NCBI GenBank assembly: GCA_964459305.1
Contig: CAYWNA010000020.1
Span: 1-64,000 of the forward strand
Origin: CAYWNA01 sp964459305
GTDB taxonomy: Bacteria; Planctomycetota; Planctomycetia; Pirellulales; Pirellulaceae
Length of the DNA stretch: 64,000 nucleotides
Reading direction: 5' to 3'
In this document: piece after piece, positions 1 to 9,477 of the stretch
Layout: the number at the start of each line of letters is the position of its first letter
How positions within the stretch are numbered: position 1 is the first letter of the stretch
The notes under the pieces: model-generated
Told to the model about the DNA's origin: nothing
The model's input: only the letters and a program-made list of their open reading frames with translations
Database searches by the model: none
Position numbers and translations under genes: made by a program

Positions 1-1
1 G

Positions 2-2686
2 GGCGATTTCAACGGCGATGGCAAGGACGACATCACGGGTCGTTACTCCGACGGTGGCTGGTTGGTCGGCACAAGCAATGGAACGGGTTTCACCAACGCG
101 AACTGGACTACCTGGAGTGCCACAGGCTGGAGTGACGTCATGGTGGGCGATTTCAATGGTGATGGCAAAGATGACGTCGCGGGCTACACGGCAGGGCGGA
201 GGATCATTGACAACGGCGACGAGGGGTTCAGCATGAACGCCAATAGTAGCTTCGCCTTGGGCAGCGATCCGTTGAGTTTTGGTGGCGACTATCGGTCTGC
301 CAACAGCGGAACGGGCAGCAACTGGGTAGACTGGGCGTTCACGGGCCTCACGTCCGGCAGGTACTACACCGTCGCCGCCACCTGGACACCCGGGAGCAAC
401 CGGGCGACCGACGCCCCCTATAGCGTTTTCGGCGGCGTGTCTCCCTGCCCGGCGGCCACACCATTGGCGACGGTGCGGGTCGACCAGACTCTGCCCCCAG
501 ACGATTTCAACGAGTCCGGGGTGTCCTGGGAAGGGTTGCCCACGGTACAGATTCCCTCGGGCCAAACGTCGTTGACGGTTCGTTTGACCGACGACGCCAA
601 CGGCTTAACCGTCGCGGACGCAGTGAGGCTCGAGCAGGTTTACCTGCCGGAAGTGCATGTTACGGTCGATGGCGAACGGCTCGCCAGCGGCCAGACTCTC
701 GACTTAGGCGAGATTCGGCTGGGTGGGGAGGAAACTAGGGCCATCACGGTGGCCAATGCGGGGACGCTGCCGCTGCAGGTGAACAACGTGAAGCAGCCGA
801 CCACACCGGGCATGACCGTGACCGACAACGACTTCGGCAACGGAACATTCGACACGGGAGAGTCATTCGCGTACAACGTGCGCGTCGGCAGAACGCTGGC
901 GCCTGGCACCTATAACTGGGCTATCTTTTTCGACACGAACGACCCAGACGAGCCCACATACAGGATCCCAATCACAGCGAAAATTTTGGGCTATTCGATC
1001 GTTGACAACGACGACGAGGGGTTCGGTGTGAGTGACGACAGCACCTTCACTAAAGGCAGCGATCCGTTGTACTTCGGTGGCGACTTTCGGTTTGCCGAAC
1101 GGGGAACGGGCAACGACGGCGTGGACTGGGAGTTCACGGGACTTGCGCCTGGCGGATCCTACAAGGTGTCGGTCACTTGGGTGCCTGGGAACAACCGGGC
1201 GACCGACGCCACGTACGAAATTCATGGGGGCGGGGACCCCAACACGCAGGATTCACTGATAACGAAGCAAGTCAACCAGACCACGGCCCCGAACGATTTC
1301 GAAGATTCCGGGGCGTCTTGGGAGTTGTTGGAGGTGGTGCAGCTTCCGAAGGGCGAAACGACGTTGACGATCCAGTTGACCGACGACGCTAACGGCTTTG
1401 TCGTTGCGGACGCAGTGAGGCTCGACGTGCCCGACGAGATGGGCAGTGGCAACTCGGTGGTCGGGACAACCGGCGATATATCGAGTTCGGGAAAAGTGAA
1501 TGGACATCGCTTGGACGTCGAGGAAGGGACGTTGTACAGTGTGCAGGTCAGTGACCTTGGTGTCGGTTTCGATCCCGATGCGGTTGAGATCTATGACGAC
1601 GAAGGTAACCCGGTTCCGGTCCTGGAGGTAATCCAAGACGCTACGGCTGATGGCCTGTCACGGAGTGCTGTAGTGGTCGATTTGGCGCCCGGGATCTACG
1701 AGGTGTTCGTACGCGGCCAAAATGGCGCGGTGGGGCAATACCAGCTCGATCTGTGCTTGCCTGGCGCCCTCAATGGCGACGGCATCGTCGGCGTACGTGC
1801 CGTGCAGTTGGCCGAAGCTGCCATGCTACAACGGTATTTCGGTTTAAACGCGGCGGCCCAGGAGTTGTTTGGCCAGAAACTGGGGATCGACCTGTCGGTC
1901 GATCAGTTTCGCCCCGAATTCGATGCCAACCTGAATGGATATGTCGACCCATTGGACATGGATGTCATCATCAAGAACTGCGCCAAGGGCGCGGCAGTCC
2001 AGTCGGTGGCAAGGTGGACACCGTTGGCCAACGGCACGGGCAACGGAGGGGGTGGCGAAGCGGAATTCGATGCAGATTTCAAGCTCAGCGATGTTAGCTT
2101 TTCCGTTTTCCAAAATCCCGATCACGCGACCGACGTGGATGCCAGTGGACAGGTCACACCGTTGGACGCGCTGTTGGTGATCAACGCGCTGAATGTGATC
2201 GGTTCAACATCGATTGACGTTTTGGCGGGGCAAGACGCCGTCGCCGGCGAAGGCGAAGCGTCGGTTACGATTGCGCCGCCCTTCGTGGACGTAAACGGCG
2301 ACTACCACGTTACGCCGCTGGATGCACTGTTGGTGGTCAACGATTTGAACGGGGCAGGCGCCGTATCAGGCGACGGGGAAGGCGAAGCGGTCGTGGCTGG
2401 GAAAGAGATCCGGATGTCTTCGGTCGGTCCAGTGCCGCGGTCACCAGACCACGGCACAACAGGCACTGACCACGGCACAACAAGGCTGACCTTCGCCCCA
2501 GCCGACATCGGATTGGAATCTTCGCTCGCAAAGGTGTCGCGGTCCCGCCACGGCGGATCTCCGACCTTAGACCGCGGCGCAACCGCGCAAGATGGCTATT
2601 TTCTCTCAGCATCCGCAGAGTCGCCGGAACTGGACTGCCAACTGATCGACCTATTGGCCGAAGACATCGAGACTGTGTGGAGCTAA
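2..2686 (+). CDS. Secreted multidomain protein with FG-GAP, golvesin-like and dockerin modules (5' truncated)
   Basis: The reading frame is open to the left edge, so the N-terminus lies outside the window; 894 residues are visible. Two FG-GAP-type motifs (GDFNGDGKDD) occur at about residues 1-10 and 49-58. Two copies of a golvesin/xanthan-lyase-like carbohydrate-binding module follow (nt 200-630 and 990-1430; each starts near DNxDEGF and ends near LTDDANG-VVADAVRL). They are separated by an Ig-like DUF1573/ASPM-type segment (nt 640-960). A pre-peptidase-C-like beta domain (nt 1440-1760) precedes calcium-binding dockerin-like segments: LNGDGIVG and DANLNGYVDPLD (1765-1985), DVDASGQVTPLDALLVINAL (2110-2200) and DVNGDYHVTPLDALLVVNDL (2281-2350). 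It is probably an exported, cell-surface or matrix protein. The ligand is unknown. Dockerins are common in planctomycete secreted proteins without cellulosomes. Confidence 0.85.
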   Translation, partial: GDFNGDGKDDITGRYSDGGWLVGTSNGTGFTNANWTTWSATGWSDVMVGDFNGDGKDDVAGYTAGRRIIDNGDEGFSMNANSSFALGSDPLSFGGDYRSANSGTGSNWVDWAFTGLTSGRYYTVAATWTPGSNRATDAPYSVFGGVSPCPAATPLATVRVDQTLPPDDFNESGVSWEGLPTVQIPSGQTSLTVRLTDDANGLTVADAVRLEQVYLPEVHVTVDGERLASGQTLDLGEIRLGGEETRAITVANAGTLPLQVNNVKQPTTPGMTVTDNDFGNGTFDTGESFAYNVRVGRTLAPGTYNWAIFFDTNDPDEPTYRIPITAKILGYSIVDNDDEGFGVSDDSTFTKGSDPLYFGGDFRFAERGTGNDGVDWEFTGLAPGGSYKVSVTWVPGNNRATDATYEIHGGGDPNTQDSLITKQVNQTTAPNDFEDSGASWELLEVVQLPKGETTLTIQLTDDANGFVVADAVRLDVPDEMGSGNSVVGTTGDISSSGKVNGHRLDVEEGTLYSVQVSDLGVGFDPDAVEIYDDEGNPVPVLEVIQDATADGLSRSAVVVDLAPGIYEVFVRGQNGAVGQYQLDLCLPGALNGDGIVGVRAVQLAEAAMLQRYFGLNAAAQELFGQKLGIDLSVDQFRPEFDANLNGYVDPLDMDVIIKNCAKGAAVQSVARWTPLANGTGNGGGGEAEFDADFKLSDVSFSVFQNPDHATDVDASGQVTPLDALLVINALNVIGSTSIDVLAGQDAVAGEGEASVTIAPPFVDVNGDYHVTPLDALLVVNDLNGAGAVSGDGEGEAVVAGKEIRMSSVGPVPRSPDHGTTGTDHGTTRLTFAPADIGLESSLAKVSRSRHGGSPTLDRGATAQDGYFLSASAESPELDCQLIDLLAEDIETVWS

Positions 2687-2866
2687 GCAGTGCTTAGAAA
2701 CGAATGCGCGGTTAGCGATGCTGAGGTTAGGGACATGTAGCCGTTTCCATCAGTTCAAACCGTGTAAACATCTGTCAAGTCCGCGTAGTTAGAGCTAGTC
2801 GTACTGCATGCTGCCAACATGCGTGAATTCTGGGAGTTGTGTCGCCAACCGTTGGCACGGCATTGC

Positions 2867-3503
2867 TCACCCTTTGCCGTTCGTTGCCTGCTCAATTCGT
2901 TCGAGCGCTTGATCGATTGCTGCGACCTGATCGCCAGCCAGCGCCTCCTCGCCGAAGCGTACTTGATAGAACGCGTTGACGATCGCGAGCGGCAAATCCG
3001 CGATTTCGATCTTGCCGATCGAGGTGGCGATTGTGGTCCCCGACTCACGAGCGAACTCACGGTGAGTCTGAGACTCAGAACGCGTCAGCCCGTATCGCGA
3101 CAGCAGGTCTTCCAGTCGCCGGTAGAACGCGACGTCGCGAGCGTGATTCCCGGCTGTGCGACCGAGGCCATTTGCTCGCGCTGGCATGAGCGTGCGCCTG
3201 CCGTACTCGGTACGCCTGGCTCAAGTAGCTGTATTCGTTACTCTTGTATCCAACGACCAAGCGGGCCAGGATCCCTTGGCTGCGAAGCATGAGAGCCAGC
3301 GCCGTGGCAAAGTGTTCGCAGTGGCCCTGAGGCTGATTGATGATGAAGTCCTCAATCGGATCCAAGGAAGGGTCGCGCGGCGGAGCGTCCAAGCTGTAGC
3401 TGAACCGATCAGACTCGCGCAGGTTGGTCGCCAGAACGCGGGCGCGGCTGATAGGATCGTTCGTCGGCTCGCAGGATTCGGTCATCCATCGGGGAAGAAA
3501 ACC
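2867..3503 (-). pseudogene. Decayed transglutaminase/DUF4129 (TgpA-type) remnant
   Basis: Read on the minus strand, about 3503-3183 encodes a transglutaminase core. It has the Cys motif QGHCEHFATALALMLRSQGI and the His region YRVRQAHAHA, as in the periplasmic domain of TgpA-type membrane proteins. At about 3183 the homology stops and continues in another frame (3187-2867) with a DUF4129-like tail containing FYRRLEDLLSRYGLTRSESQ and HREFA. The segment that should lie between (catalytic Asp, a transmembrane helix and the DUF4129 start) is missing, as are all N-terminal membrane helices. This is therefore a relic with an internal deletion, not a sequencing frameshift alone. TgpA-type genes usually sit with MoxR/DUF58/BatA genes, which in this window lie 9 kb away. 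Confidence 0.75.
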
Positions 3504-3635
3504 AGCTGTCAGATCCTTCTTCGGCATTTGCAGCAGCTGAAGTCGATGCTGGCCGACCGCGGATACTCGCAGGAGGACAGCGAACAGATCATGCACAGCA
3601 ACTGGGTGCGGCGGTTGAACGAGATTTGGGCGTAG
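3504..3635 (+). pseudogene. C-terminal remnant of a peptidase M19 (membrane dipeptidase)
   Basis: The last ~40 codons before the TAG at 3633-3635 read LKSMLADRGYSQEDSEQIM then HSNWVRRLNEIWA. This matches the conserved C-terminal end of M19 renal-dipeptidase-like enzymes (RGYSxEDxxKIxGxNxLRVxxExW). No upstream dipeptidase sequence is visible: the same DNA 5' of about 3504 is antisense to the transglutaminase remnant. The two relics are therefore butt-joined, which suggests deletion or rearrangement. The family assignment rests on a short motif, so confidence is moderate. A genuine small protein is unlikely because no ribosome site or start is evident. Confidence 0.5.
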
Positions 3636-3791
3636 GGGAGAAGGGGGCAGTGTTCAAGTTTCAGAGCCTGGCCGCCGACGCTCTTCCTGAACACTGAAAC
3701 CCGGACCCTCACTACAAGCCAACGGCTGCATGTGCTCTAATTGCGGCCAACATAACCGCCGCCTCGACCATCTACTCACGGTGATGTCGCC

Positions 3792-4649
3792 ATGAAACTC
3801 GCGAAATACCGTCTTCCGAACGGGAATGTGGCTATTGGCCAATTGGACGACGATCGCATGTTGCCGCTCGATCTCTCCGGCGGGCATTTCCATTCGCTGG
3901 CCGACATCTTGGAGACCGAAAATCCATTGGACGTCGCGGAGTTTCTGGTCGATCGGAGCAAGGCGATTCCCGTAAGTGGCGTGACCCTCTTGGCGCCGAT
4001 CGACCAACAGGAAGTCTGGGCGGCCGGCGTGACCTACCGGCGAAGCCAAGCGGCGCGCATGGAGGAGTCCGAAACGGCAGCGTCCTGTTACGACCGCGTC
4101 TATTCCTCGCCCCGCCCGGAACTGTTCTTCAAAGCCACGCCCCATCGGGTGTCGGGGCCGAACGAACCAGTGCGCATTCGCGCGGATTCCAAGTGGACCG
4201 TGCCGGAGCCTGAAATCGCGCTGGTTCTGAGTTCCCACTTGACGTTGTCCGGATTTACCATCGGCAACGACGTGACTTCGCGCGACATTGAGGGGCAGAA
4301 TCCGCTTTACCTTCCACAAGCCAAGATATATGACGGTTGCTGTGGTTTGGGCCCTTGCGTGACGCTGGCCGGCAAAATGCCGCCACACGACACGATCGAA
4401 ATTCGCATGATTGTCCGCCGTGAGGGAACCGCGGTGTTCGAAGGCCAAACTTCCGTAGCGCAAATGGCCCGGCCTCTTGGCGATCTGATTGGCTGGATCG
4501 GACGGGATAACTCGTTTCCGAAGGGAGCGATTTTGCTGACCGGCACCGGAATCGTACCCGATGATGATTTTGCCCTGCAGCCAGGGGACGTCATTGGAAT
4601 TTCAATCGATGGGATCGGTACGTTGATCAATCCCGTGGTGCAGGGCTAG
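3792..4649 (+). CDS. Fumarylacetoacetate hydrolase-family protein, probable 2-keto-3-deoxy-sugar-acid dehydratase
   Basis: The 285-residue protein has the FAH C-terminal fold signature: EVWAAGVTYRRSQAAR, then FFKATPHRVSGPNEPVRIR, the metal-binding EPEIALVLS, GFTIGNDVTSRDIEGQNPLY and LLTGTGIVP. The YxRSxxAR variant and the absence of a long N-terminal domain are typical of AraD1 / 2-keto-3-deoxy-arabinonate dehydratase-like members rather than true fumarylacetoacetases. The next gene, an alpha-ketoglutarate semialdehyde dehydrogenase, would use the product of that dehydratase, so the pair fits a non-phosphorylative pentose or uronate pathway ending in 2-oxoglutarate. The start is the ATG at 3792; no strong Shine-Dalgarno is seen. 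The exact substrate is inference. Confidence 0.8.
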   Translation: MKLAKYRLPNGNVAIGQLDDDRMLPLDLSGGHFHSLADILETENPLDVAEFLVDRSKAIPVSGVTLLAPIDQQEVWAAGVTYRRSQAARMEESETAASCYDRVYSSPRPELFFKATPHRVSGPNEPVRIRADSKWTVPEPEIALVLSSHLTLSGFTIGNDVTSRDIEGQNPLYLPQAKIYDGCCGLGPCVTLAGKMPPHDTIEIRMIVRREGTAVFEGQTSVAQMARPLGDLIGWIGRDNSFPKGAILLTGTGIVPDDDFALQPGDVIGISIDGIGTLINPVVQG

Positions 4650-4802
4650 GCGTTTGCATCGCGTAGATGGAATACAAATTGTTGACGTATGCCCAGGATC
4701 TTTTTGCCCGCCATCTTCTTGCCCTGAGTCGGCTCGGAAAGAGGGTGGCAAGAAAATGACTGGCAAGAATATGTGATTGCCTTGAAAGCGTTAGGAGGAA
4801 TG

Positions 4803-6383
4803 ATGCCCATTCGACCAGTGCTCATCGACGGCCAATGGCGACCTGCCGACGCCGCATCGATGTTTCGTGCGGACAACCCGGCAACCTGCGAGGTCTTGCC
4901 AGACGAATACCCGGTCAGTTCCTGGCGAGATTGCGAGGCGGCGCTTGATGCCGCCGCTCGCGCCTTTGACGCGATGCAATGTATGCCCCGAGAAGCCATT
5001 GTTCGATTCATCGAGGCCTACGCCGAACGCATCGAGGCGCGAAAGGATGAATTGGTCGACATGGCTCATGCCGAAACCGCACTGCCGGTCTCGCCACGAC
5101 TGGCGGACGTGGAACTGCCACGAACCACAGGCCAGTTGCGTCAGGCCGCGGCCGCGGCACGCGAAGGTTCGTGGGCAATGCCTACGATCGACACGGCGAC
5201 TGGCATCCGTTCCTGCCATGCCGCAATCGGCCCGGTTTGCGTTTTTGGGCCAAACAACTTCCCGCTTGCGTTCGGCAGTATGTCCGGTGGCGACTTTGCA
5301 GCCGCCATCGCCGCAGGCAATCCGGTAATCGCCAAAGCTAATTCAACCCATCCCGGAACGACTCGAATTCTTGCCGAAGAGGCCGAGGCCGCCCGGCAGG
5401 CCACCGGCATGACGCCGGGAACGGTGCAACTGATCTACCGCACGAGCCATCCTGACGGCGAACGTCTCGTGTCCGACCCGCGCGTCGGTGCAACTGGCTA
5501 TACCGGCAGCCGTGCCGCCGGGCTGAGGTTGAAAGCCGCCGCGGACGCCGCTGGCAAGCCGATCTACTTGGAACTGTCCAGCGTCAATCCTGTCGTTATT
5601 CTGCCCGGTGCGCTGCGAGAGCGAGGCCACGCGGTCGCGGACGACTTCACAACAAGCTGTCTGATGGGTACCGGCCAATTCTGCACCAATCCTGGCTTGG
5701 TCGTGCTGTTGAGAGGCGCGGAGACAGATGCCTTCGTCGAGACGATCAGCGATAAGTTTCAGGCGGCGGCTGTTGGCACGCTCCTTTCCGAGGGCGTGCT
5801 GACGACGCTGCGTGCGAATCTGAAATCGCTGCAAGACGTTGGTGCTGAAGTGATCGTCGGAGGCAGCGAGGGCGACGGACAGGGTTATTGTCATGCTAAC
5901 ACACTGCTGCGAGTCACCGGCGACAAGTTCCTGGCCGATGCCGAAGGCTTGCAGACCGAGGCTTTTGGCAACTGTGCGCTCCTGGTGATTGCCGACGACA
6001 TCGACCAGGCGTGCGCTCTGGCGGATCGGATGGAGGGCAACTTGACCGGCTGCATCTATTCGGATACGGCGGGCTCGGACGACGCGGCCTACGACCGCAT
6101 AGCACGTCGCCTCCGCCAGCGAGTCGGACGGCTGCTGAACGACAAGATGCCTACGGGCGTAGCCGTCTCGTCGGCCATGAACCATGGTGGACCGTTCCCG
6201 GCGACGGGCCATCCGGGCTTCACGGCGGTTGGCATCCCCGCCTCGCTTTGTCGGTTTTCGATGCTGCAATGCTACGACAACGTGCGACCGAGCCGTCTGC
6301 CCAGTTGTCTGCAGAACGAGAATCCCAACGGGAAGCTGTGGCGGTACATCGATGGCCGATGGAGCCAGGACAACGTTAGTTAG
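4803..6383 (+). CDS. Alpha-ketoglutarate semialdehyde dehydrogenase (aldehyde dehydrogenase superfamily)
   Basis: The 526-residue protein oxidises an aldehyde, probably 2,5-dioxovalerate to 2-oxoglutarate with NAD(P)+. It has the ALDH core: GPVCVFGPNNFPLAFGSMSG near the cofactor site, GATGYTGSRAAG in the Rossmann region, the general-base Glu at about E257 in YLELSSVNPVV, and the nucleophilic Cys at about C294 in GTGQFCTNPG. The FGPNNFPLAFG and GQFCTNPG patterns match the KGSADH group of bacterial sugar-acid clusters. AGGAGG at 4793-4798 fits ATG 4803 (4 nt) better than ATG 4800, and excludes the GTG at 4773. It follows the FAH-family gene by 153 bp on the same strand. No sugar dehydrogenase or transporter is adjacent. 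Confidence 0.88.
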   Translation: MPIRPVLIDGQWRPADAASMFRADNPATCEVLPDEYPVSSWRDCEAALDAAARAFDAMQCMPREAIVRFIEAYAERIEARKDELVDMAHAETALPVSPRLADVELPRTTGQLRQAAAAAREGSWAMPTIDTATGIRSCHAAIGPVCVFGPNNFPLAFGSMSGGDFAAAIAAGNPVIAKANSTHPGTTRILAEEAEAARQATGMTPGTVQLIYRTSHPDGERLVSDPRVGATGYTGSRAAGLRLKAAADAAGKPIYLELSSVNPVVILPGALRERGHAVADDFTTSCLMGTGQFCTNPGLVVLLRGAETDAFVETISDKFQAAAVGTLLSEGVLTTLRANLKSLQDVGAEVIVGGSEGDGQGYCHANTLLRVTGDKFLADAEGLQTEAFGNCALLVIADDIDQACALADRMEGNLTGCIYSDTAGSDDAAYDRIARRLRQRVGRLLNDKMPTGVAVSSAMNHGGPFPATGHPGFTAVGIPASLCRFSMLQCYDNVRPSRLPSCLQNENPNGKLWRYIDGRWSQDNVS

Positions 6384-6601
6384 CCAGAATGGTAATCGCC
6401 ACCGGCTGTCAACCGCGGAGCTACTGGCAGGCTTGCTATGCGCCCTAATTGGGCTGTGACATCCCCCTGCTTAGTGTTCGTGCACGCGGTGCCACCACCA
6501 CGTTAGTATGGTCCGGTCGCATTCGGATAGCATTGCTAGAACGATTGCGGCATAATGTCGCTCTGGATCAACGTTCTTTGCACCAAAAGGGGTAAGAATC
6601 T

Positions 6602-8239
6602 ATGTCTCGTCTCGGAATAATCGGTTTGTTCGCGCTATGGTTCTCCGTTGCCTTGCAGGCGGGGATATTGCAGGCGGAGAACGAAGGCCTACCCGATCTG
6701 GATAAGGCGATCGAACTGAAGATTGCCGTCCAGGCGCTGGCGGATTTGGAGAAAGTCAGCAGTTTGTGCGACGGCGCGTTGAAGAAGAGTCTGGACAAGC
6801 CAAACCAGGAATTCGCCGCCCTGCTGCTGAGCTCCACGTTGTACGAGCATGGCAAGCGTCTTTGTGGGCCTGTTCTGGATCAGAAGCCGCCAGACCGCCG
6901 TTGGCCAGTGCTGCGGCAATTCGCGCTGCGCGACTTGGAGCGGGTGATCAAGCTTCTGCCGGAGTTTGGTGAGGCCCACATGCTAATCGGCCGCTTGCAG
7001 GCGTTGCCCAGCGGAGACCGGGAGCGGGCGGCGAAAGCAGCAGGTGCCGCGGTGAGTCTGTTCAACGACGGGAAGAAGAAGGCGGAGGCCCTGGTGCTGC
7101 GGGCGCAATTGCGTGAGGGGACTGAACAGCGTCTGGAAGACTATGCCCTGGCAATCCAGATCGATCCAGCCAATGCCGACGCCTGGCAGGGCCGAGCGCT
7201 CGCGTACATGGATCAGGGCCAGTTTGAAAAGGCGGTGGCGGACTTCAGCAGTCTGCTGGAGGAAAACGAGAACAATGTCAACGCACACCTCGCGTTGGGC
7301 GAAGCGCTGACCAATCTGGAGAAAAACGACGAGGCGATGCAGCACATCGAGAAGGCGATTGAGCTGAAACCGGATTCCTCGCTGGCGTATACCCTGCGTG
7401 CAAGGTTGCACTTGATGAAAGAAGACGCCAAGGCGGCGATTGCGGACTTGGATCAAGCATTGAAAGTTCAACCAAACGATGTCTCGGCATTGCTGATCCG
7501 GGCTAGAGTGCACTTGTCTGAGGAGAATCTCCGTGCAGCCAAGGATGATGTCCAGCGCCTATTGATCCTGAGCCCGGGATTGATTCAGGGGCTGCTGATG
7601 CGCAGCATGATTCTCGCCGAGGAAGGAAAGCTGACGGAGGCAATTGCGGACATCCAGTCGTTGCTGGAGAAGGATCCGGAGAACATCGCCTTGCGCATGC
7701 AATTGTCGGGCTATTACCTCCAGGATCAGCGGCCGGCCAAGGCGATCGAGATCTACACGAAGATTCTGGCGGAAGATGAGAGCGACTGGTTGGCTCGCCA
7801 GGCACGGGCGGATACTCTGCTGAGCATCGGCAGGCACGCCGAAGCGATTGATGACTTCGAAATCGTCGTTAAAGAGCAGCCGGAGAATGACAGCATCTTA
7901 AATAACTTCGCGTGGGTGCTTGCCACGTCGCCGGTCGACGAATTGCGCGACGGCAAGCGGTCGATCGAACTGGCTACCAAAGCGTGTGAAGTGACCGAGT
8001 ACAAGAGACCGCACATCCTCAGTACACTTGCAGCAGGTTACGCGGAAATCGGCGATTTCGAGACAGCCATCAAGTGGTCGAAGAAGGCGGTAGAACTGGG
8101 TGCCAAAGACGACGAAGTCGATCAGCAACTGAAGAACGAGTTGGAGAGCTATCAACAGAAGAAGCCGTGGCGCGAAAAACAGACCGTCGAAGAAAAAGAA
8201 GAACCCGCGCAACAACGACGAAGTAAATTCGAGGCCTAA
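6602..8239 (+). CDS. Exported TPR-repeat protein
   Basis: The 545-residue protein has an N-terminal signal peptide (residues 1-25, hydrophobic LGIIGLFALWFSVALQAGI, plausible cleavage after LQA). At least nine tetratricopeptide repeats follow, for example ADAWQGRALAYMDQGQFEKA, VNAHLALGEALTNLEKNDEA and SLAYTLRARLHLMKEDAKA. Near residues 430-500, NNFAWVLATSPVDELRDG followed by IELATKACE is a TPR variant often seen in planctomycete proteins. The tail is highly charged (KPWREKQTVEEKEEPAQQRR). It is likely a periplasmic protein-interaction scaffold; no enzymatic motif is visible. The HD-domain gene starts 17 nt downstream, so the two are probably co-transcribed. Confidence 0.85.
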   Translation: MSRLGIIGLFALWFSVALQAGILQAENEGLPDLDKAIELKIAVQALADLEKVSSLCDGALKKSLDKPNQEFAALLLSSTLYEHGKRLCGPVLDQKPPDRRWPVLRQFALRDLERVIKLLPEFGEAHMLIGRLQALPSGDRERAAKAAGAAVSLFNDGKKKAEALVLRAQLREGTEQRLEDYALAIQIDPANADAWQGRALAYMDQGQFEKAVADFSSLLEENENNVNAHLALGEALTNLEKNDEAMQHIEKAIELKPDSSLAYTLRARLHLMKEDAKAAIADLDQALKVQPNDVSALLIRARVHLSEENLRAAKDDVQRLLILSPGLIQGLLMRSMILAEEGKLTEAIADIQSLLEKDPENIALRMQLSGYYLQDQRPAKAIEIYTKILAEDESDWLARQARADTLLSIGRHAEAIDDFEIVVKEQPENDSILNNFAWVLATSPVDELRDGKRSIELATKACEVTEYKRPHILSTLAAGYAEIGDFETAIKWSKKAVELGAKDDEVDQQLKNELESYQQKKPWREKQTVEEKEEPAQQRRSKFEA

Positions 8240-8256
8240 CATCTACGGCGTCAACC

Positions 8257-8820
8257 ATGAATCGCGACGAAGCTCACGACCTGCTATGCGAGTATACACA
8301 AAGCGAGAGTCTCCTCCGTCATAATCTGGCTGTCGAAGCCGCCATGAGGGCGTATGCCCGACGGTTTGACGAAGACGAGGATAGATGGGCCATTGTCGGT
8401 TTGCTTCATGATTTCGACTACGAACGTTGGCCCAATCCGCCAGACCATCCGCTCAAGGGCGCCGAGATCTTGACCGAGCGCGGCTATCCCGAAGACGTGA
8501 TCTATGCGATTAAATCGCACGCGGATTACCTGGACGATTGCCCGCGCGTCTCGCTGATGGACAAGACGCTGTACGCCTGCGACGAACTGGCCGGTTTCAT
8601 CAGCGCCGTGGCAGCCGTACGTCCCGACGGTCTCTACGGCATGAAAGCCAAGAGCGTCCGAAAGAAGATGAAGCAGAAAGCCTTCGCTGCCGCCATCAAC
8701 AGGGATGACATTGTCCGCGGCGCCGAAGAACTGGGCGCAGATCTGAACGAACACATCCAATTCGTCGTCGACGCCATGACAGAGATTGCTGACCGGTTGG
8801 GGCTGTCGGGGAAAAGTTGA
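8257..8820 (+). CDS. HD-domain metal-dependent phosphohydrolase
   Basis: The 187-residue protein is of the HD superfamily. The first histidine is in LLRHNLAVEAAMRAYA (about H22), the HD doublet in WAIVGLLHDFDYERW (about H55-D56), and the next histidines in HPLKGAEIL and IKSHADYL, with a later Asp in the helix LMDKTLYACDELAG. This set matches small stand-alone HD hydrolases of the HDIG type, which act on nucleotides or other phosphate monoesters. The substrate cannot be read from sequence. The gene lies 17 nt after the TPR gene and its 3' end converges on the nicotinamidase gene (12-bp gap). Confidence 0.85.
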   Translation: MNRDEAHDLLCEYTQSESLLRHNLAVEAAMRAYARRFDEDEDRWAIVGLLHDFDYERWPNPPDHPLKGAEILTERGYPEDVIYAIKSHADYLDDCPRVSLMDKTLYACDELAGFISAVAAVRPDGLYGMKAKSVRKKMKQKAFAAAINRDDIVRGAEELGADLNEHIQFVVDAMTEIADRLGLSGKS

Positions 8821-8831
8821 GAGTCGAGAGT

Positions 8832-9458
8832 CTAGGGTTTAGGGTCCAGTGGGCGGTCACTTCGAATTATCCGCGCGCCGGCCTTTTGCATTTCGTCGAT
8901 GGCTCTTGCGGCATCGTCCGGGCGGAGATTGACACCGCGGCAGCCGTCTTCGATCAGGTCGACTTGAAAGCCTACATCCAGTGCATCCATCACGGTGAAT
9001 TTCACGCAGTAATCCGTGGCCAACCCCATTAGACAGACGCGCGTGACGTTGCGGTCGTGCAGAAAGTCCGCCAGCGCTGTCGACTTTCGGCGAGCGTTGT
9101 CGAAGAATCCACTGTAGCTGTCGATCCCCGCGTCGGTACCTTTCAGAATGACCTGATCAACGCCGACGGCATCCAAGGCCGAAACGCAATCGGCGCCGGG
9201 AGTGTTCTGCACGCAATGGTCGGGCCAGAGGATTTGGTCCAGGCCGTTCAGTTGGATCGTTTCGCCAACCTTTCGCCCCGGATGCTGGCTGGCGAAACTC
9301 CCATGGTTGGGCGGATGCCAGTCCTTCGTGGCGACCACCAACTCAAACTGTGGGATCAGACGATTCGCCACCGGCACGACATGATCGCCGTCGGGCACGG
9401 CCAAAGCCCCGCCCGGCGCGAAATCGTTTTGAATGTCCACCAGTACCAGTGCTTTCAC
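8832..9458 (-). CDS. pncA: Nicotinamidase (pyrazinamidase)
   Basis: The 208-residue protein hydrolyses nicotinamide to nicotinate in NAD salvage. The isochorismatase-fold catalytic triad is present: D8 in LVLVDIQNDFAPGG, K106 in VILKGTD and C151 in GLATDYCVKFT. Metal ligands D46 and H48 (DWHPPNHGSFA) and H81 (WPDHCVQ) are also present. The start is a GTG at 9458, preceded on the minus strand by GAGGG five bases away. It lies 19 nt downstream of the DUF4159 gene on the same strand, which suggests co-transcription although no functional link is obvious. NAD synthetase, acting later in the same pathway, is at 23.75-25.74 kb. Confidence 0.93.
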   Translation of the reverse strand: MKALVLVDIQNDFAPGGALAVPDGDHVVPVANRLIPQFELVVATKDWHPPNHGSFASQHPGRKVGETIQLNGLDQILWPDHCVQNTPGADCVSALDAVGVDQVILKGTDAGIDSYSGFFDNARRKSTALADFLHDRNVTRVCLMGLATDYCVKFTVMDALDVGFQVDLIEDGCRGVNLRPDDAARAIDEMQKAGARIIRSDRPLDPKP

Positions 9459-9477
9459 GGTACCCTCAACTCTTCTC

